Below are positions 43,529 to 50,309 of a stretch of 64,000 bases of DNA, in pieces (the first letter of the stretch is position 1; every line of letters begins with the position of its first letter). The position numbers and the translations under genes are program-made. The notes under the pieces are model-generated. The model made no database searches. It saw nothing but the letters and a program-made list of their open reading frames with translations, and was not told where the DNA came from. This DNA comes from Longimicrobiaceae bacterium (GTDB lineage: Bacteria; Gemmatimonadota; Gemmatimonadetes; Longimicrobiales; Longimicrobiaceae): positions 124,001 through 188,000 of the forward strand of contig DASVBS010000031.1 of NCBI GenBank assembly GCA_036375715.1. Direction: 5' to 3'.

Positions 43529-43749
43529 GAAGCTAGAAGCCAGGAGCGAGAAGTTGGGAGTTAGGAGTTCAGACGAACGGGGATGGGGAGCCAGGAGCAG
43601 AAGCCAGGAGCCGGAAGGCCCGAGCCGCAGCGCAGCGGGCTGTCGCGCGGGACTTGGATGCCGGCATCGGGAGACTTCTAGCTTCTAGCTTCTAGCTTCT
43701 AGCTTCTCTCTTCTGACTCCTGGCTCCCCATTTTCAGAACTCGGAACTC
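43529..43749. repeat. two-armed heptamer inverted repeat, AGCTTCT family
   Basis: The left arm (43529-43570): GAAGCTA, GAAGCCA, GGAGCGA, GAAGTTG, GGAGTTA, GGAGTTC. The right arm (43680-43749): four perfect AGCTTCT, then CTCTTCT, GACTCCT, GGCTCCC, CATTTTC, AGAACTC, GGAACTC, keeping 7-bp register throughout. Extra GGAGCCA-type units lie at 43587-43615. The left arm begins 11 nt after the SDR stop. The gap 43518-43761 contains only this element and the GH13 leader. Confidence 0.85.
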
Positions 43750-43761
43750 AGAACGACGCCC

Positions 43762-45360
43762 ATGCCCCAGCCGTACCGATGGTGGCAGCGAGGGATCATC
43801 TACCAGATCTATCCCCGTTCATTTCAGGATTCGAACGGTGACGGCGTCGGGGATCTGAAGGGGATCACGTCGCGGCTCGACTACGTTCGGTGGCTGGGCG
43901 TTGATGCCATCTGGATCTCTCCCATCTACCCGTCGCCGATGGCGGATTTCGGGTACGATGTCTCCGACTACTGCGATATCCACCCGGTTTTCGGGACGCT
44001 GGCCGATTTCGATGAGCTCGTGCAGGCAGCGCACGGTCGAGGGTTGAGAGTCATCCTCGACTTCGTGCCCAATCACACCTCCGATCAGCACCCCTGGTTC
44101 CGGGAGTCCCGCTCCTCGCGCGACAATCCCAAGCGCGACTGGTACATCTGGCGCGACCCCGCTCCGGACGGAGGGCCACCGAACAACTGGCTGAGCAACT
44201 TCGGAGGCAGCGGCTGGGAGTTCGACGAGACTACCGGCCAGTACTACTATCATGCCTTCCTCCCCCAGCAGCCCGACCTGAACTGGCGCAATCCGGAGGT
44301 GCGCCAGGCGATGTACGACGTGTTGCGGTTCTGGCTGCGGCGCGGCGTGGATGGCTTCCGGGTCGACGTGATCTGGCACATGATCAAGGACGCGGAGTTC
44401 CGCGACAATCCGCGCAACCCCACCTGGACGCCGGATCAAAGGCCGTACGACGAGTACCTCCCCGTACACACCGCCGATCAGCCCGAGGTGCACGAGGTGA
44501 TCCGCGAGATGCGCCGGGTCTTCGACGAGTTCGAGGACCGGGTGATGATCGGCGAGATCTACCTCCCCCTGGAGAGGCTGGTCACCTATTACGGGGAGGA
44601 TATGTCCGGTGCGCACCTCCCTTTCAACTTTCAGCTCATCCTGGCTCCCTGGGACGCCCGCCACATCGCCGAGCTCATCGACGCATACGAGGCGGCGATT
44701 CCCCCCGGGGGATGGCCGAACTGGGTGTTGGGGAACCATGACCAGCACCGCATCGCCACCCGCGTCGGCACGGAGCAGGCGCGTGTGGCCGCCATGATGC
44801 TGCTCACGCTGCGGGGCACGCCGACGCTCTACTATGGCGACGAGATCGGCATGCACGACGTCGACATTCCTCAGGACCGCGTCCAGGACCCCTTCGAGAA
44901 GAACGTCCCGGGCATGGGGCTGGGCCGCGACCCGCAGAGGACGCCGATGCAGTGGACTCCCGAAGCGAATGCGGGATTCACCACCGGCGAGCCATGGCTG
45001 CCGATCGCGGACGACTACGAGACGATCAACGTGCAGGTGCAGCGGGACGACCCCGACTCGATCCTCTCCCTCTACAATCGGCTGATCGAGCTGAGGCGTG
45101 GCTCCCGGGCACTCGAGGTGGGTGGGTTTTCGCCGGTTGCCGCCCACGGGGACGTGCTCGCGTATCTGCGTCACCAGGACGACGAGCGCTACCTGATCCT
45201 GCTGAATCTAGGCGGGGAGCCCCACCGGATCGATCGGGGTGAGGAAGCGCGCCGGGGTAGGGTGGCGGTGGCGACCCGGCGGGAGCGCGAGGGGGAAGAG
45301 ATCGGCCGCCGGGTCGAGCTGGGGCCGAATGCGGGGATGGTGGTGAGGCTGGAGAGGTGA
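43762..45360 (+). CDS. GH13 alpha-glucosidase
   Basis: The 532-residue enzyme carries the GH13 conserved regions: DFVPNHTS (~100-107), GFRVDV with nucleophile Asp202, IGEIYLPL with general acid Glu265, and VLGNHD with Asp327. The QPDLNW motif and WWQRGIIYQIYPRSFQDSNG opening are those of oligo-1,6-glucosidase/alpha-glucosidase (GH13 subfamilies 17/23/30) rather than endo-amylases. There is no signal peptide, so it acts in the cytoplasm on short alpha-glucosides. ATG 43762 lies just past the AGCTTCT-family element. No transporter or regulator is adjacent. Confidence 0.93.
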   Translation: MPQPYRWWQRGIIYQIYPRSFQDSNGDGVGDLKGITSRLDYVRWLGVDAIWISPIYPSPMADFGYDVSDYCDIHPVFGTLADFDELVQAAHGRGLRVILDFVPNHTSDQHPWFRESRSSRDNPKRDWYIWRDPAPDGGPPNNWLSNFGGSGWEFDETTGQYYYHAFLPQQPDLNWRNPEVRQAMYDVLRFWLRRGVDGFRVDVIWHMIKDAEFRDNPRNPTWTPDQRPYDEYLPVHTADQPEVHEVIREMRRVFDEFEDRVMIGEIYLPLERLVTYYGEDMSGAHLPFNFQLILAPWDARHIAELIDAYEAAIPPGGWPNWVLGNHDQHRIATRVGTEQARVAAMMLLTLRGTPTLYYGDEIGMHDVDIPQDRVQDPFEKNVPGMGLGRDPQRTPMQWTPEANAGFTTGEPWLPIADDYETINVQVQRDDPDSILSLYNRLIELRRGSRALEVGGFSPVAAHGDVLAYLRHQDDERYLILLNLGGEPHRIDRGEEARRGRVAVATRREREGEEIGRRVELGPNAGMVVRLER

Positions 45361-45371
45361 GGGGTGGGTGA

Positions 45372-45565
45372 GGTGACAAGGTGACAAGGTGATCGGGTGA
45401 CAAGGTGACAGGGTGACAAGGTGACAATACGTGGCGAGCTTTCGTCTTCTTCTCCCTTAACAGGTCAAACAAGGGGCCGGTATCGATCTGGGATACCGAC
45501 TTCCGCTTTGTTCACCCGTTCACCCCGTCAGCCCGTCCCCCCGTTCACCCCGTCACCCCGTCAGC
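45372..45565. repeat. two-armed octamer inverted repeat, GTGACAAG family
   Basis: The left arm (45372-45427): GGTGACAA, GGTGACAA, GGTGATCG, GGTGACAA, GGTGACAG, GGTGACAA, GGTGACAA. The right arm (45510-45565): GTTCACCC twice, then CGTCAGCC, CGTCCCCC, CGTTCACC, CCGTCACC, CCGTCAGC. The arms are inverted over 82 nt. The left arm begins 12 nt after the GH13 stop; the right arm abuts the convergent sodC stop at 45566. Second copy of the family at 42159-42466. Confidence 0.85.
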
Positions 45566-46159
45566 TCAGCCCTGAGTAATCACGCCACACGCGATCCGGT
45601 CGCCCGCGTTGCCCGCGGGGTCGGACACGTTGTCGTCAGCGGAGGCATGGATGACCAGCGCCGAGCCATCAGCATCGAACAGCGAGTTCGGGCCCGCTGC
45701 CAGCGTCACGCGGTCGTTGTCGATGGAGATCTGAACCGTGCTGTCGGCGGTGACCTCGATGTTCGGCATGTCGCCGGCGTGCGGTCCCTGGGGGTTCTCC
45801 AGGCCGTGCTGCGCGTTGGTGGGATTGAAGTGGCTCCCGGCGGAGCTGAAGTCCGGCGGCGTGCAATCCCCCACCTGATGGATATGGAAGGCGTGCGTTC
45901 CCTCCGGTAGAGCCGTTCCGTTCAGGGTGATGCGCACCCCGGCCTCGGTCTCCTGCAAAGTCGCCGTGGCGACCACCTCTCCGTCCGCGTTGCGCAGCTC
46001 GGCGCTTGCGCTCGTGGGCGCGGTGGCGCCTGCGGCCGTGTCTGTCGCCCCGGCCAGAGAGTCGTCCTGCGGCAGCTCGGTTCCTTCCTGCGCGGGCTCG
46101 TCCGTGGCACAGGCGGCGGCGATCAGCAGAGCGACACAGAGTGAGATTCTCTTCGGCAT
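45566..46159 (-). CDS. sodC: Cu,Zn superoxide dismutase, lipoprotein
   Basis: The 197-residue protein has a lipoprotein signal (ISLCVALLIAAAC, Cys17) and a ~35-residue Thr/Ala linker before the SodC barrel. Metal ligands are visible: HIH in FHIHQVGDC, GSHFNP, AQHG, HAGDMPN (Zn His and Asp) and VIHASADD (Cu His). The disulfide Cys are in GDCTPP and RIACGV. It disproportionates superoxide in the periplasm, lipid-anchored. The octamer repeat ends at its stop codon. No regulator is adjacent. Confidence 0.95.
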   Translation of the reverse strand: MPKRISLCVALLIAAACATDEPAQEGTELPQDDSLAGATDTAAGATAPTSASAELRNADGEVVATATLQETEAGVRITLNGTALPEGTHAFHIHQVGDCTPPDFSSAGSHFNPTNAQHGLENPQGPHAGDMPNIEVTADSTVQISIDNDRVTLAAGPNSLFDADGSALVIHASADDNVSDPAGNAGDRIACGVITQG

Positions 46160-46213
46160 TGTTCTCCTCGGCTTAGAGGGTGGGAGCGACCACGCCTTGC
46201 GCGGCCGCGTGGA

Positions 46214-47125
46214 TCATCTTCCTGCGAGGGCTGCCACCGCGCGGCGCGAGAGCGATCGCGCGGACGCGCGGAAATCCGCCCAGGGGTCCTGTTGCAGGGT
46301 GCGCATCCGTGCGGGGACGGTTGTCACATCAAACTCGCGCGGTGCGATCCCCCGCTGAAGCTCCGCCCAGGTGAGCGGAGTGGCGACGGGCGCGCCCGGG
46401 CGCGCCCGCGTCGAGTAGGGGGCTACGGACGTAGCACCATATCCGTTCCGCAGATAGTCCACGAAGACGCGGCCCTTGCGCGCTGCGCGCGAGGCCTGCG
46501 CGAGATATCGCTCAGGAGCCTCTCTCTCCAGCCCTTCAGCGATGCCGCGGGCAGCCTCGCGTACGGCGTCCCAGCTTGCGGTGCGCCGCAGGGGAACCAC
46601 GACGTGCAGTCCCTTGCCACCCGTGGTCATCACGAATGGAATCAGGCCAACTTTCTCCAGCAACTCGCGCACGCGCAATGCGCCCTCCACTACTGCGTCG
46701 AAGGGCAGACTCTCGTCCGGATCCAGGTCCATCACCATTCGGTCGGGACGGTCGAGGCGGTCGCGGCGCGCCATCCAGATATGCAGCTCCAGCACGCCCA
46801 TCTGGACCAGGGCCAGAATCCCCGCGAGCGAGTCGATCGCGAGATGGGTGACCGTTTCGGTGTTCTCATCCCGCAGCGTGACCTCGACCCGAAGGACATT
46901 GTCCGGGATGCTGTCCTCGGCCCGACGCTGGATGAAGCATTGCTGCTCCCGCCCGCGCGGACAGCGCAGGAGCGTGAGCGGCCGGTCCTCGATCAGCGGG
47001 AGCATCCAGGGCGCGACCGCCCGATAGTATTCGGCGAGCCCGCGCTTGGTGATCCCCTGACCCGGGTAGAGGACCCGATCGGGATTGGTGAAGCGTACCC
47101 CTTCGATCTCGATCTCAGCGGGCAT
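46214..47125 (-). CDS. stand-alone LigD polymerase/primase domain
   Basis: The 303-residue protein is an archaeo-eukaryotic primase-type LigD PolDom: FTNPDRVLYPGQGITK start, MVMDLDPDES (catalytic DxD), TTGGKGLHVVVPL, and VFVDYLRNGYGATSVAPYS with a late Asp. In bacterial non-homologous end-joining this domain is usually fused to an ATP-dependent ligase and a phosphoesterase and works with Ku. Here it stands alone; no ligase or ku gene lies in the window. It adds or fills nucleotides at DNA ends. It is next to the EVE-domain gene on the same strand, 82 bp apart. Confidence 0.9.
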   Translation of the reverse strand: MPAEIEIEGVRFTNPDRVLYPGQGITKRGLAEYYRAVAPWMLPLIEDRPLTLLRCPRGREQQCFIQRRAEDSIPDNVLRVEVTLRDENTETVTHLAIDSLAGILALVQMGVLELHIWMARRDRLDRPDRMVMDLDPDESLPFDAVVEGALRVRELLEKVGLIPFVMTTGGKGLHVVVPLRRTASWDAVREAARGIAEGLEREAPERYLAQASRAARKGRVFVDYLRNGYGATSVAPYSTRARPGAPVATPLTWAELQRGIAPREFDVTTVPARMRTLQQDPWADFRASARSLSRRAVAALAGR

Positions 47126-47207
47126 GCGGCCCAGGCTCCGCGAGGGAGGGAGGATTCCGTGGCGCGGGTTGGCGCAAGAACCGTTCTACACCCGCCTTCG
47201 GACACCC

Positions 47208-47672
47208 TCACTCCCCGGAGTGTCCCAGGCGACGTACGATCTCGAACTCCTCGGGCGTGACCGGCTGGACCGAGAGGCGGCTCTTCCTGTTCACCAGCAT
47301 CTCCTCGAGTCCCGGCGTCTCGCCGAGCTTCGAGAGCGGCACGTAGTGCGGGAATTTCTCGACAAACTCGATGTCGACCATGTACCAGCGAGGATCCTTC
47401 TCGGTCGCTTTCTCGTCGTAGTAGTGGCTGTTCGGATCGCGTGCGGTAGGGTCCGGATAACCCGAACGCACCACCTTCGCCAGCCCCGCCACGCCGGGAG
47501 GGTTGGTGCTGCTGTGGTAGAAGAGGACGCCGTCGCCCGGCTGCATCTGGTCGCGCAGGAAGTTGCGGGCCTGGAAGTTCCGCACCCCCTCCCAGGAGGT
47601 GCGCTTGTCCCGCGCGAGGTCGTCGATCGAATAGGTGTTCGGTTCGCTCTTCATCAGCCAGTAGCGCGGCAT
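47208..47672 (-). CDS. EVE-domain protein
   Basis: The 154-residue protein is a single EVE domain (PUA-like): YWLMKSEPNTYSIDDL, WEGVRNFQARNFLRD, GDGVLFYHSSTNPPGVAG, RWYMVDIEFVEKFPHYVPL. EVE proteins bind modified bases or nucleotides and often occur in modification-dependent defence, but stand-alone forms like this are common in housekeeping contexts. AGGAG lies 7 nt before ATG 47672; ATG 47678, 3 nt from the same site, is less likely. It is upstream of the LigD polymerase-domain gene. Confidence 0.9.
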   Translation of the reverse strand: MPRYWLMKSEPNTYSIDDLARDKRTSWEGVRNFQARNFLRDQMQPGDGVLFYHSSTNPPGVAGLAKVVRSGYPDPTARDPNSHYYDEKATEKDPRWYMVDIEFVEKFPHYVPLSKLGETPGLEEMLVNRKSRLSVQPVTPEEFEIVRRLGHSGE

Positions 47673-47781
47673 CGCCATTCTCCTGTACGCGGTGGTTCTG
47701 GCCTACGCGCGGGGAGAATGGCTCTGAAGGGCGAGCCGCACAAGTTGCCTTTCTGGGGAGATGATAGCGGCGGGACGTAGA

Positions 47782-47812
47782 AACCGCAGAGGTCGTGAGG
47801 GCCTCTGCGGTT
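47782..47812. terminator. hairpin after the CheZ-like gene
   Basis: AACCGCAGAGG and CCTCTGCGGTT form an 11-bp perfect stem with a 9-nt loop, followed on the minus strand by TTTCTACG. It lies 13 nt past the stop of the leftward fliD-flgM-cheZ-like operon and probably ends it. The stem uses the same CGCAGAGG unit as the 9-mer repeat at 56651-56830. Confidence 0.75.
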
Positions 47813-47824
47813 AAGCTGTCGAAA

Positions 47825-48391
47825 TCAGCTGGCGCGGAAGGGAACGACCTTCGCCGGCTCGGGAGTCAGGCGCTGGACGATCGCGGCGAGCCGTAGCTCG
47901 GTCTCCTGGAGAACGCTACAGGCGTAGCTGAGCCTCTGCTCGGTGATCTCCTGAATGCGAACGCCCTCGAGTAGCTCGAGGATCTCGTCGCGCAGGAGGG
48001 ACTGCACGGGGGATGCGCCCTGCTCGGATTCCAGGCGGTCTACGAGCAGCAGCGCCCGCTCGAGGCCGCTGCGGAGCTCGCGGCCGGCGGTGGCTTCAAG
48101 GGGTCCGTCCTGACGGGAGCGGATCTCGGCCGACGTGCGCTCCAGGACGGAGCGCCCTCGCCGGAGCGCCTCGAGCAGCTCGAGCGCTTCGGAGGACGCG
48201 CTGGAGAGTAGTGCGGGAATGTCCTCGTCGGGATCCACATCGTCACTCGCACCCAACTGCAGTGCGTGCATCCCGGCCACGCCGGCCGGGAGATGGCTCT
48301 CCATGTCCTGAAGCTCGCCGAGCAGCGAGTCCACGAGACGAAGGGTGGCCTCCGATTCGTAGAGCAGCTGCTCGGCCAGTTCTGCGTTCAT
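47825..48391 (-). CDS. CheZ-like helical protein
   Basis: The 188-residue protein is almost entirely helical. Residues ~140-170 (LRDEILELLEGVRIQEITEQ then RLSYACSVLQETE) resemble the CheZ catalytic helix region, where a Gln in a D-x-x-x-Q-type motif attacks phospho-CheY. Position at the end of a flagellar operon after flgM supports a chemotaxis role. Similarity is limited, and CheX or a FliT-type protein remain possible. ATG 48391 is preferred over ATG 48421, which would add 10 Pro/Ser/Gly-rich residues. An 11-bp hairpin follows. Confidence 0.6.
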   Translation of the reverse strand: MNAELAEQLLYESEATLRLVDSLLGELQDMESHLPAGVAGMHALQLGASDDVDPDEDIPALLSSASSEALELLEALRRGRSVLERTSAEIRSRQDGPLEATAGRELRSGLERALLLVDRLESEQGASPVQSLLRDEILELLEGVRIQEITEQRLSYACSVLQETELRLAAIVQRLTPEPAKVVPFRAS

Positions 48392-48440
48392 TCCAGATTT
48401 TTCCCCGGTGGGCGAGGGCATGGGGCAGGTTGGCTCCGCC

Positions 48441-48761
48441 TCAGATGTCCCCCCGCTCGAGCATGCGTCGAGCGACCGTGTCCACGACCTGGATGGAGTT
48501 GTACGCCCCTTCCAGGATCCGCTGGCGAATCTCCTCGACGCGCTCCGGCGTCAACTCGGACACGCGCGCGTCCAGGTTGTCAGCCTGGCGAGCGGCTAGA
48601 GCGCGTCCGGCCTCCGAGATCTCGACCCGATCACCGCCACGGCTGGCCGGCGCGACCGGTTGCGCGGACGGCACCGGGCGGGCCGCTCCCTCCGTAGATC
48701 CGCGGCTGCCCTGGGCGTAACCGGAGCGCAGGATCTCGCTGCCGGGGTTGTGAATTTTCAT
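48441..48761 (-). CDS. flgM: anti-sigma-28 factor FlgM
   Basis: The 106-residue protein has a disordered Ser/Ala/Pro-rich N-terminal half and the FlgM core: DRVEISEAGRALAARQ, LTPERVEEIRQRILEGAYN and VVDTVARRML. FlgM binds and inhibits flagellar sigma-28 until it is exported through the completed hook. ATG 48761 is preceded by AGGAG; the longer frame is a shadow of the upstream region. A near-consensus sigma-28 promoter (48790-48816) lies ~30 bp upstream, the usual FlgM autoregulation. Confidence 0.93.
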   Translation of the reverse strand: MKIHNPGSEILRSGYAQGSRGSTEGAARPVPSAQPVAPASRGGDRVEISEAGRALAARQADNLDARVSELTPERVEEIRQRILEGAYNSIQVVDTVARRMLERGDI

Positions 48762-48789
48762 AGAATTTATCTCCTGGTGGTCTACTAGA

Positions 48790-48816
48790 TTATCGACCTT
48801 ACGGCCAGGAACTTGA
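48790..48816 (-). promoter_or_regulatory. sigma-28 promoter of flgM
   Basis: Minus strand: TCAAGTTC, 11 nt, GTCGATAA, versus TAAAGTTT-N11-GCCGATAA (6/8 and 7/8). It sits in the 73-bp gap between the flgN-like gene and flgM, pointing to flgM. It can feed flgM and the cheZ-like gene independently of the fliD operon. Confidence 0.78.
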
Positions 48817-48834
48817 GCGGCCGGAAGGCTCGCT

Positions 48835-49362
48835 TCAGAAGCGCAGATCCAGGCGCGGGTCGGTCTGACGACCTTCCGGGTACCGGCCGGCACGGAGGGA
48901 CATGATCCGGCCGCCAACGTGTATCGCTTTCAGGGCGTCCCCCTCGAGCGACGCCCAACGATCCTGCATGCGTCGTTCCTCCTCGTCACGCTCCTCCAAT
49001 GCATCGAGCGCGTCAGCGAGGACTTTAGCCACTTCGCGCGGAAGGCGCACCTCCAGGGCCCCCCTCTCGCTATCGCGGGATGGGTGAGCAGAGGGATCAC
49101 CCATCCCGTCATCCTCGCCCTTTTCCGCCGCGGCCGGCTCCTCCTCCAGGGCGACACAGAGCTCTCGTATGAGATCCGCGCGAGCCGCCGCCGCTTCCCG
49201 ACGCTTCACCACATCCCCGCTGCTCATCGCCACGAGCTCATCGGCCGTGGCCTCGAGCAGACGGGCGCACGCACGCAGGCGTTCGGCGAGTATCGGCTCA
49301 TCCGGCGCCGACGGTTCGGCAGGGGCGAGCGCTTCGCGATAGGTGAGTGTCGGAAGGATCAC
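48835..49362 (-). CDS. FlgN-like helical protein
   Basis: The 175-residue protein begins with two long amphipathic helices (~20-75: ILAERLRACARLLEATADEL, REAAAARADLIRELCVALEE), an acidic linker, then a third helix (LPREVAKVLADALDALEERD), the general shape of FlgN-type export chaperones. Sequence identity is too low to be sure. GTG 49362 overlaps the fliS stop (GTGA) and flgM follows, matching a common fliS-flgN-flgM neighbourhood. If FlgN, it escorts hook-filament junction proteins such as FlgL. Confidence 0.55.
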   Translation of the reverse strand: MILPTLTYREALAPAEPSAPDEPILAERLRACARLLEATADELVAMSSGDVVKRREAAAARADLIRELCVALEEEPAAAEKGEDDGMGDPSAHPSRDSERGALEVRLPREVAKVLADALDALEERDEEERRMQDRWASLEGDALKAIHVGGRIMSLRAGRYPEGRQTDPRLDLRF

Positions 49363-49781
49363 GCGGCGGATACGGCGGCTGAGCGTGCAGTGGCTCGGGG
49401 AGCAACCTGCTCGGCGGCCTGCGTCCACGCCTCGCCGAGCTCGGCCACGAGCGCTGTCAGCTTCTCGAGACGTTCAGCGCTCCGGGTGAGTCCGATCTGC
49501 AGGATCTCGGTCAGGAAGTAGGCGTAAAGCGAAGAGAGCTGTTGAGCGAGCTGACCCCCGGCCTCGCGGTCGAGCGAGGCCGCGAGCTCCAGTACGATCG
49601 CGCTGGCGCGGTCCAGGCTCTCCGTGCGACCGGCCACGTCGTTGACTTCCATCTGCACCGCCGCGCGTCGCAGGTTCGACACCAGGTGCTCGTACAGCAG
49701 GGGGACCAACCACTCCTTCGGACGGCTCATCACGTCCGCTTCCAGATAAGCCGTCTGCTTCCTTCCGTAGCCGTAGCTCAT
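49359..49781 (-). CDS. fliS: flagellin export chaperone FliS
   Basis: The 140-residue helical protein has a FliS-like start (MSYGYGRKQTAYLEADVMSR), helix-turn EWLVPLLYEHLVSNLRRA and SLYAYFLTEILQIGL. FliS binds flagellin in the cytoplasm and prevents early polymerisation. GGAAG precedes ATG 49781. It lies in the fliD-fliT-fliS order usual for these operons. The C-terminal 15 residues are an Ala/Arg/Val tail. A weak sigma-28-like site and a 14-bp palindrome lie upstream. Confidence 0.87.
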   Translation of the reverse strand: MSYGYGRKQTAYLEADVMSRPKEWLVPLLYEHLVSNLRRAAVQMEVNDVAGRTESLDRASAIVLELAASLDREAGGQLAQQLSSLYAYFLTEILQIGLTRSAERLEKLTALVAELGEAWTQAAEQVAPRATARSAAVSAA

Positions 49782-49812
49782 GTACGCTTCCGTCCGGTCA
49801 GCGTGGTTCTGT

Positions 49813-49826
49813 CTCGAGGCCTCGAG
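49813..49826. promoter_or_regulatory. 14-bp perfect palindrome upstream of fliS
   Basis: CTCGAGGCCTCGAG is a perfect palindrome 31 nt upstream of the fliS start, inside the leader of a candidate sigma-28 transcript. It could be an operator, an mRNA hairpin or chance in GC-rich DNA; no second copy was noticed. Confidence 0.35.
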
Positions 49827-49845
49827 GGCCGCATCTACTCAAAAA

Positions 49846-49873
49846 AGATCGGCGGGAAAGGAAGGAAAGTTAA
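49846..49873 (-). promoter_or_regulatory. weak sigma-28-like site upstream of fliS
   Basis: Minus strand: TTAACTTT, 12 nt, GCCGATCT. The -10 matches 6/8 of GCCGATAA; the -35 is poor. It lies in the 105-bp gap between the fliT-like gene and fliS and would give fliS its own transcript. The TTTTTT that follows could equally end an upstream message. Confidence 0.4.
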
Positions 49874-49886
49874 GGAAAATTTGCTT

Positions 49887-50309
49887 CTATCTGCGGATGT
49901 CCAAGCGGTGTCTCGGCTCCTGCGAAAACGCGTAGGCCACCGCGGGTGCGGTGGCCCGGCCCAACCCCTCGATCTCCGATTTCAGCCGCTGGAGCTCTGA
50001 CCGGAGCTGTTCGACCAGGCGGGCATCCGCGGCGGTCGAATCCCGCTCGAGCTGCTGCAGGCGCTCTCGCAGCCCGTCCTCGTCGTCCAGCCTTTCGAGG
50101 CGTGAGACCATCTCGGCGATGTGCGGGCGCAGAGCCTCACGGCGGTCGAGCGCGATCTCCAGCGCATCGAGGTCGCGCCGCTCCAGTGCAGCGGCAGCCT
50201 GGCCGCAGAATTCTTTCCAGGCCCCTAGCGCCTGCTCCAGCCCGCTGTGCTCGGGTGCGGGAGCCGCGTCCTTCGCGGCGATACGGTGGGCGAGGTCGCG
50301 GGGACTCAC
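49887..50309 (-). CDS. FliT-like helical protein
   Basis: The 140-residue protein consists of three or four helices rich in Glu/Arg/Leu (GLEQALGAWKEFCGQAAAAL, MVSRLERLDDEDGLRERLQQ, LVEQLRSELQRLKSEIEG), resembling FliT/FlgN-class chaperones in size and shape only. GTG 50309 overlaps the fliD stop (GTGA). FliT proteins bind FliD; the coupling to fliD is the best evidence for that role here. Confidence 0.55.
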   Translation of the reverse strand: MSPRDLAHRIAAKDAAPAPEHSGLEQALGAWKEFCGQAAAALERRDLDALEIALDRREALRPHIAEMVSRLERLDDEDGLRERLQQLERDSTAADARLVEQLRSELQRLKSEIEGLGRATAPAVAYAFSQEPRHRLDIRR

